From contig NZ_HF570108.1 in the NCBI RefSeq assembly GCF_000297395.2, positions 4,759,780 to 4,823,779 on the forward strand: a stretch of 64,000 nucleotides of DNA. The letters run 5' to 3'. The notes under the pieces were generated by a model that ran no database searches, was not told the DNA's origin, and saw only the letters and a list, made by a program, of their open reading frames with translations. Shown here one piece after another: positions 8,836-17,084 of this stretch; the stretch's first letter is position 1, and each line of letters opens with the position of its first letter. The position numbers and the translations under genes were made by a program. Origin of the DNA: Micromonospora lupini str. Lupac 08 (GTDB lineage Bacteria; Actinomycetota; Actinomycetes; Mycobacteriales; Micromonosporaceae).

Positions 8836-8852
8836 GGTAACCAATGGTAACC
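8836..8852. promoter_or_regulatory. Probable HxlR operator, GGTAACC twice
   Basis: GGTAACC-AAT-GGTAACC lies in the short divergent gap between the HxlR gene and the hydrolase. Each heptamer is itself palindromic, and the two are 10 bp apart, on the same face of the helix. This fits a dimeric winged-helix protein repressing both directions. Confidence 0.55.
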
Positions 8853-8867
8853 AGCAAGGGATCAGTC

Positions 8868-9683
8868 ATGGAATTGCGCAGGATCCGGACAAACGGCACC
8901 GAGCTGAACGTCGCCCTGGACGGCACGGGCCCACCGGTGCTGCTGATGCACGGCTGGCCGCACACCTGGCAGGTCTGGCGCGAGGTGCTGCCGTTGCTGG
9001 GCGGACGGCGCCGCGTCATCGCACCAGACCTACGAGGGCTCGGCGACAGCGCCCGCGCGGCGGACGGCTTCGACGCGGCGACCGGCGCCGATGACATGCT
9101 CGGCCTGCTCGACGCGCTGGGGGTCGAGCAGACCGAGATAGTGGCCCTGGACGCGGGCGTACCCGCTGCTTTCCTGCTCGGCGCCCTGCATCCGGCCCGG
9201 GTACGCCGCCTGGTGCTGATGGAGGCGACGCTGCCCGGCCTGCCCGGCGGCTTCCCGGCGCCGCCGTGGTGGTTCGGCTTCCACTCGGCACCGGGGCTGG
9301 CCGAGACGGTGCTCGAAGGCCACGAGGCCGAGTACCTGGACTGGTTCCTGACGGCCGGCACCTTTGAGCGCCGGGGGGTGCCCTCGGAAGTCCGAGACGC
9401 ATTCGTCAGTGCGTACACCGGTCGTGAGGCGCTGCGCTGCGGCTTCGGCTACTACCGCGCCGCCGAGCAGAACGCGGCAGCGATCGCCGCCGCCGGCCGG
9501 CTGACCATGCCCACCCTTGCCGTCGGCGGCAACACCGTCGGCGACCTGCTCAACCGGCAGCTCACCCCCATTGCCGAGGACCTCTCCGGTGAGCTGATCG
9601 CCCGCAGCGGCCACCTCGTGCCACTGGACCGCCCGGACGCCGTCGCGCGGTTGCTCCGCGTCGACTCGGCTACGTCCCGTTGA
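8868..9683 (+). CDS. Alpha/beta hydrolase with aspartate nucleophile (epoxide hydrolase/dehalogenase-like)
   Basis: A 271-residue alpha/beta-hydrolase-fold enzyme. The oxyanion motif is LLMHGWPHTWQVW (HGxP). The nucleophile elbow reads VALDAGVPAAF, with Asp95 in place of serine, as in epoxide hydrolases and haloalkane dehalogenases rather than esterases. The catalytic histidine is in IARSGHLVPLDRPD near the end. I prefer the ATG at 8868, which has AAGGGA at 8856-8861. An in-frame ATG at 8844 would sit inside the probable operator. Its divergent HxlR neighbour suggests induction by a reactive compound. Confidence 0.8.
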   Translation: MELRRIRTNGTELNVALDGTGPPVLLMHGWPHTWQVWREVLPLLGGRRRVIAPDLRGLGDSARAADGFDAATGADDMLGLLDALGVEQTEIVALDAGVPAAFLLGALHPARVRRLVLMEATLPGLPGGFPAPPWWFGFHSAPGLAETVLEGHEAEYLDWFLTAGTFERRGVPSEVRDAFVSAYTGREALRCGFGYYRAAEQNAAAIAAAGRLTMPTLAVGGNTVGDLLNRQLTPIAEDLSGELIARSGHLVPLDRPDAVARLLRVDSATSR

Positions 9684-9714
9684 CCGAGCCGGGGGTACGG
9701 TCGCGATGACCGCG

Positions 9715-9750
9715 CCACGAGCGGGAGCCGAGGGCTGCTCCCGCTCGTGG
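9715..9750. terminator. Bidirectional terminator between convergent genes
   Basis: A perfect 14-bp stem (9715-9728 with 9737-9750) and an 8-base loop lie between the hydrolase stop and the stop of the convergent BNR gene. Confidence 0.75.
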
Positions 9751-9767
9751 CCCCCCTGACGGGTTCG

Positions 9768-11129
9768 TCAGTTCCCGGCGCTTGTGAAGTTCAGGACGTC
9801 GATCCGGCTACCGCCCTGATGGGGCGCGAAGACGCTGGCGATGTTGTTGGACTTCAGCAGTCGGTGGTCGAGCAGCGGATCGGAGGTGAAGGTCCCCGCG
9901 GACCGGTAGCGCACGGCCCAGTCCGACCAACCCGAAGCGCGCGACGCCGTCGCGACCTGCAACACGCCCGTGTCCGAGGCGGCGCTGACCACGAACAGGT
10001 TGTCCCGGGAATCGACGCCGATGTCGCCGCGGCTGACGCCCGCCTGGTAGCCGAGGATCCGCTGGCGCCACTGGCCGGTAGCAGCCTCGCGCCAGTAGTG
10101 GACGAGCACGGCGCTGGTGCGGGCATTGGTGAAGACGGCGTCACTGGGCGCCGAGGGCGGTAGGTGGGAGGCCAGGACGTGCACGTTTCCCGCCGAGTCG
10201 ACGGTCTGCGATTCCTGGTTCATCAGGCCGCGGTTCTGTCCGATGGCCCAGAACCGCGCCGCGGCGTTTGTCGTCGAGATCGGGCTGGAGTCGGCGGTGC
10301 CGATCAGCGCACCCGAACCACTGCGCCACGTTCGGCCCCGGTCCGTGCTGTACGCGTAGTAGAGATCGTGGTTGCTGCTCGCGTCGAAGGTCTCCCGGAC
10401 GGTCCAGGTCATGTGCAGCACGCCCTGCCCGTCGTACTGGAAACCGAACAGGTAGGCGTTGTTGCCGAGGGTGGTGCCATTCATGATCTTGCCGACGAAG
10501 CTCCACGCGCCAGCCCGATATTCGAACAGGACCTGGTTGCCGTTCCCGCTCTCCCCCGTACGGATCGTCAGTTGCAGATTGCCGTCGGGCATGGTGGTGA
10601 ACTGCGGGTAGGTCATGACGGCCATGTCGCGTCCGGCAAGGTTGTTCTGCACGGCGCCGAAGATGCTCGGCGACCAGGTGGCGGTGTCCGGCGAGGTGGC
10701 GATGCCGGCCACCGAGCTGCGGTAGCGGAAACGCTGGGAATGCATGTCGAACGACAGGTGGATGCTTCCGTCCACGTGCGAGAGCCCGATGCTGATCACA
10801 TTGTGTGAATCGGTGGTGGTGGTGCGGTAGTCCGTCAGGCGGATGGTCTGCCACGTGCCGTTCGTCGGACGTCGGGAGACGTTGACGTAGCCCTGGTCGT
10901 CCCAGAACGCCGCGTACTGCCATCGTTTGTGCGAGACGATGCCGTCCTGCTGGAACGACTCGCCGTTCATCAGGCCGGTGTAGCTCTCCGCGGTGCGGCC
11001 CTGGGTGGTCAGCGTGGTCGTGGCCGGCGTGTTCACCGTCGGGGAGGCCGCCGAGGCCGGCGAGCCGCTGGTGCTCATCAGCAGGAGCCCGGCCAGCGCC
11101 GAACCCGCCCGGTAACGCTTCAATGCCAT
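9768..11129 (-). CDS. Secreted BNR-repeat beta-propeller protein (BNR_4 type, possible polysaccharide lyase)
   Basis: This 453-residue exported protein has a signal peptide over about residues 1-28 (MALKRYRAGSALAGLLLM ... ASAASP). The mature part is a string of beta-propeller blades with Asp-box-like pieces (STDRGRTW, DSAGNVHVLASH, DSRDNLFVVSA) and the blocks SHNVISIGLSHVDGSIHLSFDMH and YPQFTTMPDGNLQLTIRTGESGNGNQ. These are typical of the BNR_4 domain found in ulvan- and rhamnose-glucuronate-lyase families (PL24, PL25, PL27). The start at 11129 has AGGA upstream; an upstream ATG at 11171 would put an unnecessary lead before the signal peptide. A role in degrading acidic plant or algal polysaccharide is inferred from fold and secretion. 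Confidence 0.7.
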   Translation of the reverse strand: MALKRYRAGSALAGLLLMSTSGSPASAASPTVNTPATTTLTTQGRTAESYTGLMNGESFQQDGIVSHKRWQYAAFWDDQGYVNVSRRPTNGTWQTIRLTDYRTTTTDSHNVISIGLSHVDGSIHLSFDMHSQRFRYRSSVAGIATSPDTATWSPSIFGAVQNNLAGRDMAVMTYPQFTTMPDGNLQLTIRTGESGNGNQVLFEYRAGAWSFVGKIMNGTTLGNNAYLFGFQYDGQGVLHMTWTVRETFDASSNHDLYYAYSTDRGRTWRSGSGALIGTADSSPISTTNAAARFWAIGQNRGLMNQESQTVDSAGNVHVLASHLPPSAPSDAVFTNARTSAVLVHYWREAATGQWRQRILGYQAGVSRGDIGVDSRDNLFVVSAASDTGVLQVATASRASGWSDWAVRYRSAGTFTSDPLLDHRLLKSNNIASVFAPHQGGSRIDVLNFTSAGN

Positions 11130-11271
11130 TGTCGAAGATCCTCTCCTGGGCAGCGTATGCGCCGCCAGCATCCGGAAGCTGCACGCCGGTCGGACCCTTG
11201 TGGATCGTGGCGAGCATCGCTCACACCGGGGTACATGCGATCCGCCGCCCGCAGGTTGCCGCCAACCAGAG

Positions 11272-11288
11272 AGATTCTCCCAGAATCT
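11272..11288. promoter_or_regulatory. Perfect inverted repeat upstream of the BNR gene
   Basis: AGATTCT-CCC-AGAATCT lies between the glycosyltransferase stop (11302) and the BNR gene start (11129). It is shorter than the terminators here and AT-richer, so I read it as an operator for the secreted enzyme. A weak terminator is the alternative. Confidence 0.4.
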
Positions 11289-11301
11289 TCGGGGGTCGCG
11301 G

Positions 11302-12519
11302 TCAAGCGCCTACCTCATACCGATCGGGTGCGAGGGCCGCCTCCACCGCGTCCGCCGCCGCTCGACGCCCACCGGCCGCCCGCACCTTCGCCGAGGCGGT
11401 GCGCAACCGCTCGCGCACCGTCGGATCGTCCGCGAGGTCGCGCTTCCGGGCAACGCCCTCGTCACCGCTCGGGCCACCGCCGTCCGGGAGGGTCACGCCG
11501 AGACCGAGGGCCTCGACCCGCGCCGCGACGAGGTGCTGCTCGCTCGTACGCGGTGCGCACACCATCGGGACGGCGAACCAGAGGGCCTCCATGACGCTGC
11601 CCATCCCCGCGTGCGTGACGAAGAGGTCGGCCTGTGCCAACGCCGCGAGCTGGTCGACGTGCTCGTGCGCCTCGACCCGGTCGGGCATCCTCCCGAGGGC
11701 GGCGACCGGGAACCCGCCGGTGGACACGAGCACCCGGTGCTCCGGTGCCGCGGCGGCCGCGGAGCGGACCAGTGACCGTACCGATTCCGGCTCGGCGGCC
11801 GCGGTGCCCGCGCTGACGTACACGAGCCGTTCGTGCCCCGCGGGGCCGGTGCCGAGCCGCGAGCCCAGACACGGTCCGACGAAGTGGTGGTCCGTGCCGA
11901 ACTCGTCCCCGTTCCACTGGAACCACCGCGGGAGGAACGCGATCGATCGCCGCTCGCGCGCCTCGGCCAGGTCGCGGACGGTGCTGCGCTCGACTCCCCA
12001 GCGCGCGGAGAACTGGTCGAGCTGATCCTGCAAGGGTGTGAAGGCCGGATGCGCGGGGTCGAGCACGCTCGTCTGACCGGTCGCCGCGGCCAGCGACCAC
12101 GCCGGCCCCTGGGCGAAGGACGGGAACAACGCCACTGCTGGCCGGTCGAGCAGCTGCGCCAGCGCGCGGCCGGCCGGGTGGGCGGCCCGGTCGTACAGCA
12201 GGACGTCGGGGACGTCGCCGCCCAGGACGGGGATGACCTGGGGTACGACGGCGGCTGCCTCCGCCAGCAGCACGAACGGCAGCCACACCGCGAAGTCGCT
12301 CGGCGGCACCGACGACGACGGGCGTGTGACGAGCGTCGACTCGTACGTGACGACGTCCGCGCCGGCACGTCTCGCGGCGGGCGCCGCGACGTCCGGGGCG
12401 AAACAGGTGACCCGATGCCCACGCTCCCGCAATTCCGTGATCACGTCGAGTACGGGAAGCAGGTGGCCGGTGGCCCCGACGGCGAGGACGGCGACGTGCG
12501 CTCTTGTCGTCGTGCTCAT
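11302..12519 (-). CDS. Macrolide-type (MGT/GT1) glycosyltransferase
   Basis: This 405-residue GT-B enzyme is of the UGT/MGT class, which inactivates or decorates small hydrophobic acceptors using UDP-sugars. The N-terminal domain opens with HVAVLAVGATGHLLPVLDVITELRERGHRVTCF. The C-terminal donor domain has LVYVSAGTAA, HEHVDQLAALAQADLFVTHAGMGSVMEALWFAVPMVCAPRTSEQ (the GT1 signature with HAGxGS) and a closing helix. The ATG overlaps the stop of the upstream membrane gene (ATGA). It is third in a coupled TetR / membrane protein / glycosyltransferase operon, which suggests drug-inducible self-protection, perhaps against macrolides. It is outside the polyketide cluster, so it is probably not its tailoring enzyme. 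Confidence 0.88.
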   Translation of the reverse strand: MSTTTRAHVAVLAVGATGHLLPVLDVITELRERGHRVTCFAPDVAAPAARRAGADVVTYESTLVTRPSSSVPPSDFAVWLPFVLLAEAAAVVPQVIPVLGGDVPDVLLYDRAAHPAGRALAQLLDRPAVALFPSFAQGPAWSLAAATGQTSVLDPAHPAFTPLQDQLDQFSARWGVERSTVRDLAEARERRSIAFLPRWFQWNGDEFGTDHHFVGPCLGSRLGTGPAGHERLVYVSAGTAAAEPESVRSLVRSAAAAAPEHRVLVSTGGFPVAALGRMPDRVEAHEHVDQLAALAQADLFVTHAGMGSVMEALWFAVPMVCAPRTSEQHLVAARVEALGLGVTLPDGGGPSGDEGVARKRDLADDPTVRERLRTASAKVRAAGGRRAAADAVEAALAPDRYEVGA

Positions 12520-13190
12520 GCGCGCAGCCCGTGTCGTGCGGTGTACCAGAAGAACCAGGACAGCAGCCCGGCGAGCATGACGACGTACTGCACGTTGGTG
12601 ACCGTCGCGACCGCGTCGAGGTCGATCACCGAGGCGATCGCGACGCGGACCACCGCGTCCAGCATCAGCACGACGCCGACCACCACGCTCACCAGGCGCA
12701 GCCGGCGCCGGAAGACGGGATCGTCGATCCAGCGCTGCTGCCACGCCGCGGCGCCGGCATCGCCGACCTTGGCCGTGGCGATGGCCGTGCCGAGGTGGAG
12801 CATGAACGGCCGCTTCATGGTCAGCGACAGCAGCACCCAGGCGCCGAGCAGACCGGTGAGCCACCCGTCCTTGACGTACAGCAGGCGCGCGTCCCCGGTG
12901 ACCACGCTCAACGCGCCTCCCGCGACGAACAGGCTGACGACGACGAGGCCGGCGACGTCGACCCTTCGGCTGCGCGCGGCGACCAGGGCGGCGTACGCGG
13001 CGGGAACCGCGCCCGCGGCGAGGGTGGCGGCCAGCACGTCGGCGCCCATGGCGCGGAGCGCGTAGTAGACGACGAGCGGCAGGACCGCGTCGACGACGAC
13101 TCGTCCGACCAGAGCGCGGCGCGCACCCCGTCGCACCCGCACCTCGGCGGCGCCTGTCGCGTCCTTCGGGTCGTCGTTGACCAACCTCAC
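12516..13190 (-). CDS. VC0807-like integral membrane protein
   Basis: This 224-residue protein has about six membrane segments, among them VVVDAVLPLVVYYALRAM, LAATLAAGAVPAAYAALVA, VAGLVVVSLFVAGGALSVVTG, LVSVVVGVVLMLDAVVRVAIA and VTNVQYVVMLAGLLSWFFWY. The motif FMLHLGTAIA and the overall layout fit the VC0807/DUF3159-like group of proteins of unknown function. The GTG start overlaps the TetR stop (GTGA at 13187-13190), and its stop overlaps the glycosyltransferase start. Tight coupling implies that all three act in one response, perhaps with the membrane protein helping export or sensing. No transport mechanism can be read from the sequence. Confidence 0.6.
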   Translation of the reverse strand: MRLVNDDPKDATGAAEVRVRRGARRALVGRVVVDAVLPLVVYYALRAMGADVLAATLAAGAVPAAYAALVAARSRRVDVAGLVVVSLFVAGGALSVVTGDARLLYVKDGWLTGLLGAWVLLSLTMKRPFMLHLGTAIATAKVGDAGAAAWQQRWIDDPVFRRRLRLVSVVVGVVLMLDAVVRVAIASVIDLDAVATVTNVQYVVMLAGLLSWFFWYTARHGLRA

Positions 13191-13804
13191 GAGCGCACCT
13201 CCCCGAGGTCCCCGGAGGCCGGGTCCATGGTGATCGCGCGATCGAAGAGTGCGCACAACTCCTCCGCGTAGGCGGCCAGGTCCATCCCGTCTCCGGTGGC
13301 GAACCGCTCCACGGCGGCATCGACAGCGGCGCGGACCGTCACCGCCATCACCACCGGGTCGAACCGGCGCAGCTCCCCGGACTCCTGACCAGAGACGAAC
13401 AGCTGCGCCAGCAGCACCACCGGCACGTCCTCGCGAAGATCCGCGTCCGCTGTCTCCCGGGGCAGGTTGCGGGCGATCTCGACCGCGGCACGCGCGTACG
13501 CCGGTCGTTCGCCGAGAAAGCGGAAGTTCGAGCGCAGGTACGCGGCGAGCTTGCCGCGCGCCGACGTCTCGGCCTCGATCGCCGGGACCATGAACTGCTG
13601 CGCCCGCTCACCGATGTGGCGCAACGCCGCGGCGACCAGATCCTGCTTGGTGTCGTAGTGGTACGTGATGAGCCGCGTGCTGCTGAGCCGTGCCGTCTCG
13701 ACGATCCGCGCGAACGTCGCCCCCGCGTAGCCGTGCTCGGCCAGCAACTCGACGACCGCCTCCAGGATCCGTGTCTTCCGATCTACCTGCGGCGTTATCT
13801 GCAT
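13187..13804 (-). CDS. TetR-family regulator of the glycosyltransferase operon
   Basis: A 205-residue TetR protein. The DNA-binding domain is RKTRILEAVVELLAEHGYAGATFARIVETARLSSTRLITYHYDTKQDLV (about residues 8-56), with the Y-H-Y end of the recognition helix. The C-terminal domain (FLGERPAYARAAVEIARNLP ... LAQLFVSGQESGELR) is typical of ligand-binding TetR_C domains. The start at MQITPQVDRK (13804) is preferred, since the longer frame to 13879 adds a cysteine-rich lead that does not look like protein. It is the first gene of an operon with overlapping stops and starts, so it probably represses its own operon. It is divergent from a secreted esterase. Confidence 0.85.
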   Translation of the reverse strand: MQITPQVDRKTRILEAVVELLAEHGYAGATFARIVETARLSSTRLITYHYDTKQDLVAAALRHIGERAQQFMVPAIEAETSARGKLAAYLRSNFRFLGERPAYARAAVEIARNLPRETADADLREDVPVVLLAQLFVSGQESGELRRFDPVVMAVTVRAAVDAAVERFATGDGMDLAAYAEELCALFDRAITMDPASGDLGEVRS

Positions 13805-13971
13805 GGATAAATTGCAACAGATGGCGGCCCCCACGTCAAGGGAAGGAAGCTCGCACGCACCGGGTCCGCCGGCCGACACCCCGAGCCGGCTCCGGTTGCC
13901 AGCGGATCTCTGCGGCGCTAGGTTGAAGATTCATAGACGAACATCTACATCGCAAGGTACGGGGGCGTCGC

Positions 13972-15234
13972 ATGTCCACGTCTGTCACTCGCCGCAGCGT
14001 CCTCGCCGGTGGCGCCGGCGCCGCCATCGGCCTGGCGCTGCCCGCCTCCGCCGACGCCGGTGGACACCACCCCACAAGCGTGAGCTTCACCCTCGACGCG
14101 ACGACACTCGACGGCGGCGAGCAGGTCACCTCGGTCACCCTCGACACCGGCCGGCTCGGGCCGATCGACCCGGCCGGGCTGAACCCCGGCACGTTCAGCG
14201 TGCACGCCAAGGCCACCAGCCCGATCCCGATCGCTCCCGGCGACCAGATCTTCAGCGAGTACGACCTGGACCGCACGGTTAGGGCGGCCCGCCTCGACCG
14301 GCACGGCAACATCGTGCTGGAGCTGAGCCACGCCGAAGGTCAACCCGGCGGTGGCACCCTCGGCTACATCCTGAGCAGGGGCCGCAACGTCCGGCTGGAC
14401 CTCGTCTACACCATCACGCAGAACGCCCCGATCGCCCGGCGCCACGGCTCACCGGTGACCATCACGCGCTTCGTGCAGGGGCGGCTGTCGAACCCCGAGG
14501 TGGACGCCTTCAGCCACCACGTCTCGGGTTCGGGCCTCAAGTACCGGCTCTACTCCCCCGACCACTCGCCCCGGCACGGTCGGCGGCCGCTGATCGTCTG
14601 GCTGCATGGCGCCGGCGAGGGCGCGTCGCTGCCCGACGACTACTACGACAACGAGACCACCCTGCGCGCCAACCGCGGCGCACTCGGCTTCGCCACCCCG
14701 GAGGCGCAACGGATCTTCTCCGGCGCGTACGTCGTCGCTCCGCAGAGCACCTCCTACTGGATGGAGGACGGTCCCCGGTTCGCCCCGCTGATCCGCGAGA
14801 TCGTCCAGGACCTGGTCCGCCGCAGGCGCGTCGACCCCGACCGGATCTACGTGGTCGGTTGCAGCAACGGCGGCTACATGACCCTGGAGATGACCGTCAC
14901 CTATCCCGACCTGTTCGCCGCGTCGGTGCCGATCTGCGGTGTCGTCGAGCCGCTCGACGGGCAGGGCCCGCCGCTGATCACCGACGCGGAACTGGCGACG
15001 ATCAACACCCCGACCTGGCTTGTCACCTCACGCGACGACGACACCGTGCCGCCCGAGACCAACACGATCCACGCCCACGACCTCATCGGTGGGGCACTGG
15101 TCACCCTGTACGACCACGTCGTCTGGAACGGCTACCAGTTCCCCGGCCACTGGTCCTGGATCTACGTGGCCCGCAACGATCCGAGCCACAACGGCACCCA
15201 CATCTGGCAGTGGATGGCCCGCCGTCGTCGGTGA
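13972..15234 (+). CDS. Tat-secreted esterase with Ig-like N-terminal domain
   Basis: This 420-residue exported hydrolase begins with the twin-arginine signal TRRSVLAGGAGAAIGLALPASADAG (about residues 6-30). Residues about 35-150 form a beta-rich Ig-like region resembling the N-terminal domain of EstA-type esterases. Residues about 160-420 are an alpha/beta hydrolase. HGAGEGAS is the oxyanion loop. GCSNGGYM carries nucleophile Ser298. DDDTVPPETN carries the aspartate. The last histidine lies near HWSWIYVARNDPSHNGTHIW. The arrangement matches PHB-depolymerase and feruloyl-esterase-like CE1 proteins, so plant cell-wall esters are plausible substrates, in keeping with the xylanase block nearby. 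Confidence 0.8.
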   Translation: MSTSVTRRSVLAGGAGAAIGLALPASADAGGHHPTSVSFTLDATTLDGGEQVTSVTLDTGRLGPIDPAGLNPGTFSVHAKATSPIPIAPGDQIFSEYDLDRTVRAARLDRHGNIVLELSHAEGQPGGGTLGYILSRGRNVRLDLVYTITQNAPIARRHGSPVTITRFVQGRLSNPEVDAFSHHVSGSGLKYRLYSPDHSPRHGRRPLIVWLHGAGEGASLPDDYYDNETTLRANRGALGFATPEAQRIFSGAYVVAPQSTSYWMEDGPRFAPLIREIVQDLVRRRRVDPDRIYVVGCSNGGYMTLEMTVTYPDLFAASVPICGVVEPLDGQGPPLITDAELATINTPTWLVTSRDDDTVPPETNTIHAHDLIGGALVTLYDHVVWNGYQFPGHWSWIYVARNDPSHNGTHIWQWMARRRR

Positions 15235-15391
15235 TCCGCCATTCCCGATCGCCGAGCGGGCGGCACCGGCCGGACCGGTGCTCGGCGCGTCGTTCGCGCA
15301 GGACGCCGTGCCGGCGGACGGCCCACCCGGTCCGTGACGGTGGGACAACTGCGAGCCGGGCCACCAGTCCGCGAAGGGGTCGCCTGCGACG

Positions 15392-15784
15392 TCAGTCAGC
15401 CCCGAGCAGGTCCCACCGGTTGCCGGCGATGTCGAGGAAGACCGCGACCCGGCCGTAGGGCTCGGTCCGCGGCTCCCGGACGAAGGTGACGTCTGCCTCG
15501 ACCATCCGCCGGTAGGCCGCGTCGAAGTCGTCGACGCGGAGGAAGAATCCGACCCGGCCGGCTACCTGGTTGCCGGCTGCCGCGCGTTGGTGTTCTCCGT
15601 CGGCTCGTGCGAGCAGGATCCCGGTCTGGGCGCGCGGCGGCCGAACGACCACCCACCGCTTGGGCCGGCCGTCATTGGTGAGCGATGGAGAGTCCTCGAC
15701 GAGGTCGAAGCCGAGTACACCGGTGAAGAACGCGATCGCGGGGTCGTACTCCTCGACAATCAGGGCAACCAAGTCGATCTGCAC
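15392..15784 (-). CDS. VOC-superfamily (glyoxalase-like) protein
   Basis: A 130-residue protein with two beta-alpha-beta-beta-beta units of the vicinal-oxygen-chelate fold. The first is QIDLVALIVEEYDPAIAFFTGVLGFDLVEDSP and the second is RVGFFLRVDDFDAAYRRMVEADVTF. FLDIAGNRWDLLGAD at the end supplies the usual glutamate/aspartate-side strand. Length is normal for single-chain members that dimerise. The metal residues expected in glyoxalase I are not clearly all present, so it could be a dioxygenase-like, thiol-transferase or binding protein. The start codon is GTG. It stands alone. Confidence 0.75.
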   Translation of the reverse strand: MQIDLVALIVEEYDPAIAFFTGVLGFDLVEDSPSLTNDGRPKRWVVVRPPRAQTGILLARADGEHQRAAAGNQVAGRVGFFLRVDDFDAAYRRMVEADVTFVREPRTEPYGRVAVFLDIAGNRWDLLGAD

Positions 15785-16003
15785 CCGGGCAGCGTACGCG
15801 GGACGGTGACCTGCTGGCCGCTCCGCGAGCGCCCTTCAGACGTACCGCTACCGCGCCCAGCACTGTCCCGCGTGCGCTCCAAAGGCGTCGTCGTCGGCCT
15901 GACCAGCCTGGCGACGCCGGTGCCGGAGTGCGGTGGCAGAGCCGCACCCCGGCAGGAACGCCGATCGGGACTGACGTCCCTCCGAGCCACCCGGGGCTGG
16001 AGG

Positions 16004-16777
16004 TCAGCAGCCGAGGCGCTTGCTCGACAGGGCGATGTCGTCGATCCAGAGGTCGAACTCGTCAGGTGTCGTGCCGCCCTGGTAGAGCTGCCAGCCGATC
16101 TTCACCGTGTCGACAGTCGGCAGGACGAAGGGAACGTCGTTGCCACCGTGGTCGCTCGTCGAGGCGGTCAGCTCCGGGTTCGCCACGCCGTCGATCCACA
16201 CGGCGACGCCATTGTCCGCCGCGTCCATCTTCCACTCGAAGCACTGCCAGGTGTCCTCGGCGACCGGGGCGGACTCCCGCCAGTTGGTCCAGTCGCCGGT
16301 CGGGCCGCCGTCGGCGCCGACCCCCCAGAAGGTTCCGGGGACGGTGGGCGCGTACTGGCCACCCACCGGACGGACGACCTCCGCGCTGCCGGTGCCGGTC
16401 GCTTCCACAAGCGTGAAGTGCGCCCAGTCCGGGGCCGTGGGGAAGGCGTCGACGCGCAGACGCATCCGGCCGTAGAAGCGGTTGCCCGGCGCGGCGAAGT
16501 CGTCGACGCGCAGGAACGCGCGTCCGTTGTCAACCGTGTGGATGTGCAGCACCTGGTTGCCCCGGCGGGCACGTTCGACGGTGAGTGTGCCGTGGCGGGT
16601 GTCGACGCCCCAGTTCACCGTGCTGGGCCCTCCGGCGGGCAGCCTCTCGAAGTCCTCGCAGAAGAGCAGGCCACGGGGGCACGAGGGTCGGGAGGCACCG
16701 GACGCGCCGGCCGGAACGCTGCCGACCGCGGTGCTGAGGATCAGGGCGGTGCCGAACACCGCGAGGAATTTGCGCAT
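16004..16777 (-). CDS. Secreted jelly-roll-like protein, probably polysaccharide-active
   Basis: This 257-residue exported protein has a signal peptide MRKFLAVFGTALILSTAVGSVPAGAS (about 1-26). The start at 16777 is supported by GGAGG six bases upstream. The mature part opens with CPRGLLFCEDFERLPAG and is rich in beta strands (LTVERARRGNQVLHIHTVDNGRAFLRVDDF, RMRLRVDAFPT, FDLWIDDIALS), a concanavalin-like/jelly-roll arrangement. The FEDFE-like opening and terminal IDDIALS recall secreted Cip1-like and polysaccharide-lyase-like proteins, but I cannot name the family with certainty. Four cysteines suggest disulfides. Its position before the xylanase supports a role in plant biomass breakdown. Confidence 0.6.
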   Translation of the reverse strand: MRKFLAVFGTALILSTAVGSVPAGASGASRPSCPRGLLFCEDFERLPAGGPSTVNWGVDTRHGTLTVERARRGNQVLHIHTVDNGRAFLRVDDFAAPGNRFYGRMRLRVDAFPTAPDWAHFTLVEATGTGSAEVVRPVGGQYAPTVPGTFWGVGADGGPTGDWTNWRESAPVAEDTWQCFEWKMDAADNGVAVWIDGVANPELTASTSDHGGNDVPFVLPTVDTVKIGWQLYQGGTTPDEFDLWIDDIALSSKRLGC

Positions 16778-17015
16778 GGTCATCCTCCATGAGGGCTGGT
16801 CCGCCACCTCAGGGGCCGGGCCAGCAGGAACCCTTCCGGCCATCTGACGCTGCGGCGCTCCCGCTCACGCCGCTGCGGCGCGGTTGTCTTCGCGCTGCGG
16901 CGATCCGAGCTGTTCCGGCACCACAGCATCAGCTCCGGTTCTCGTGATGGTGATTGCTGAAAGGGCGTCGACAGGTGACCGGCCGGCAGACGGGTTCGAC
17001 CGGCCACGACGGCAC

Positions 17016-17046
17016 CCGGGCCCGGAGCCGGTGGCTCCGGGCCCGG
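17016..17046. terminator. Hairpin terminator downstream of the xylanase gene
   Basis: A perfect 14-bp stem (17016-17029 with 17033-17046) and a 3-base loop lie just beyond the stop of the minus-strand xylanase gene. Confidence 0.7.
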
Positions 17047-17084
17047 TCAGCGTCCTGACGCGGAGGTCCGGTACGTGTCGGCGG

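Noticed and set aside
11302..12519. Glycosyltransferase as tailoring enzyme of the polyketide cluster
   Set aside because: It is 10 kb from the cluster, in its own TetR operon, and there are no deoxysugar genes in the window.
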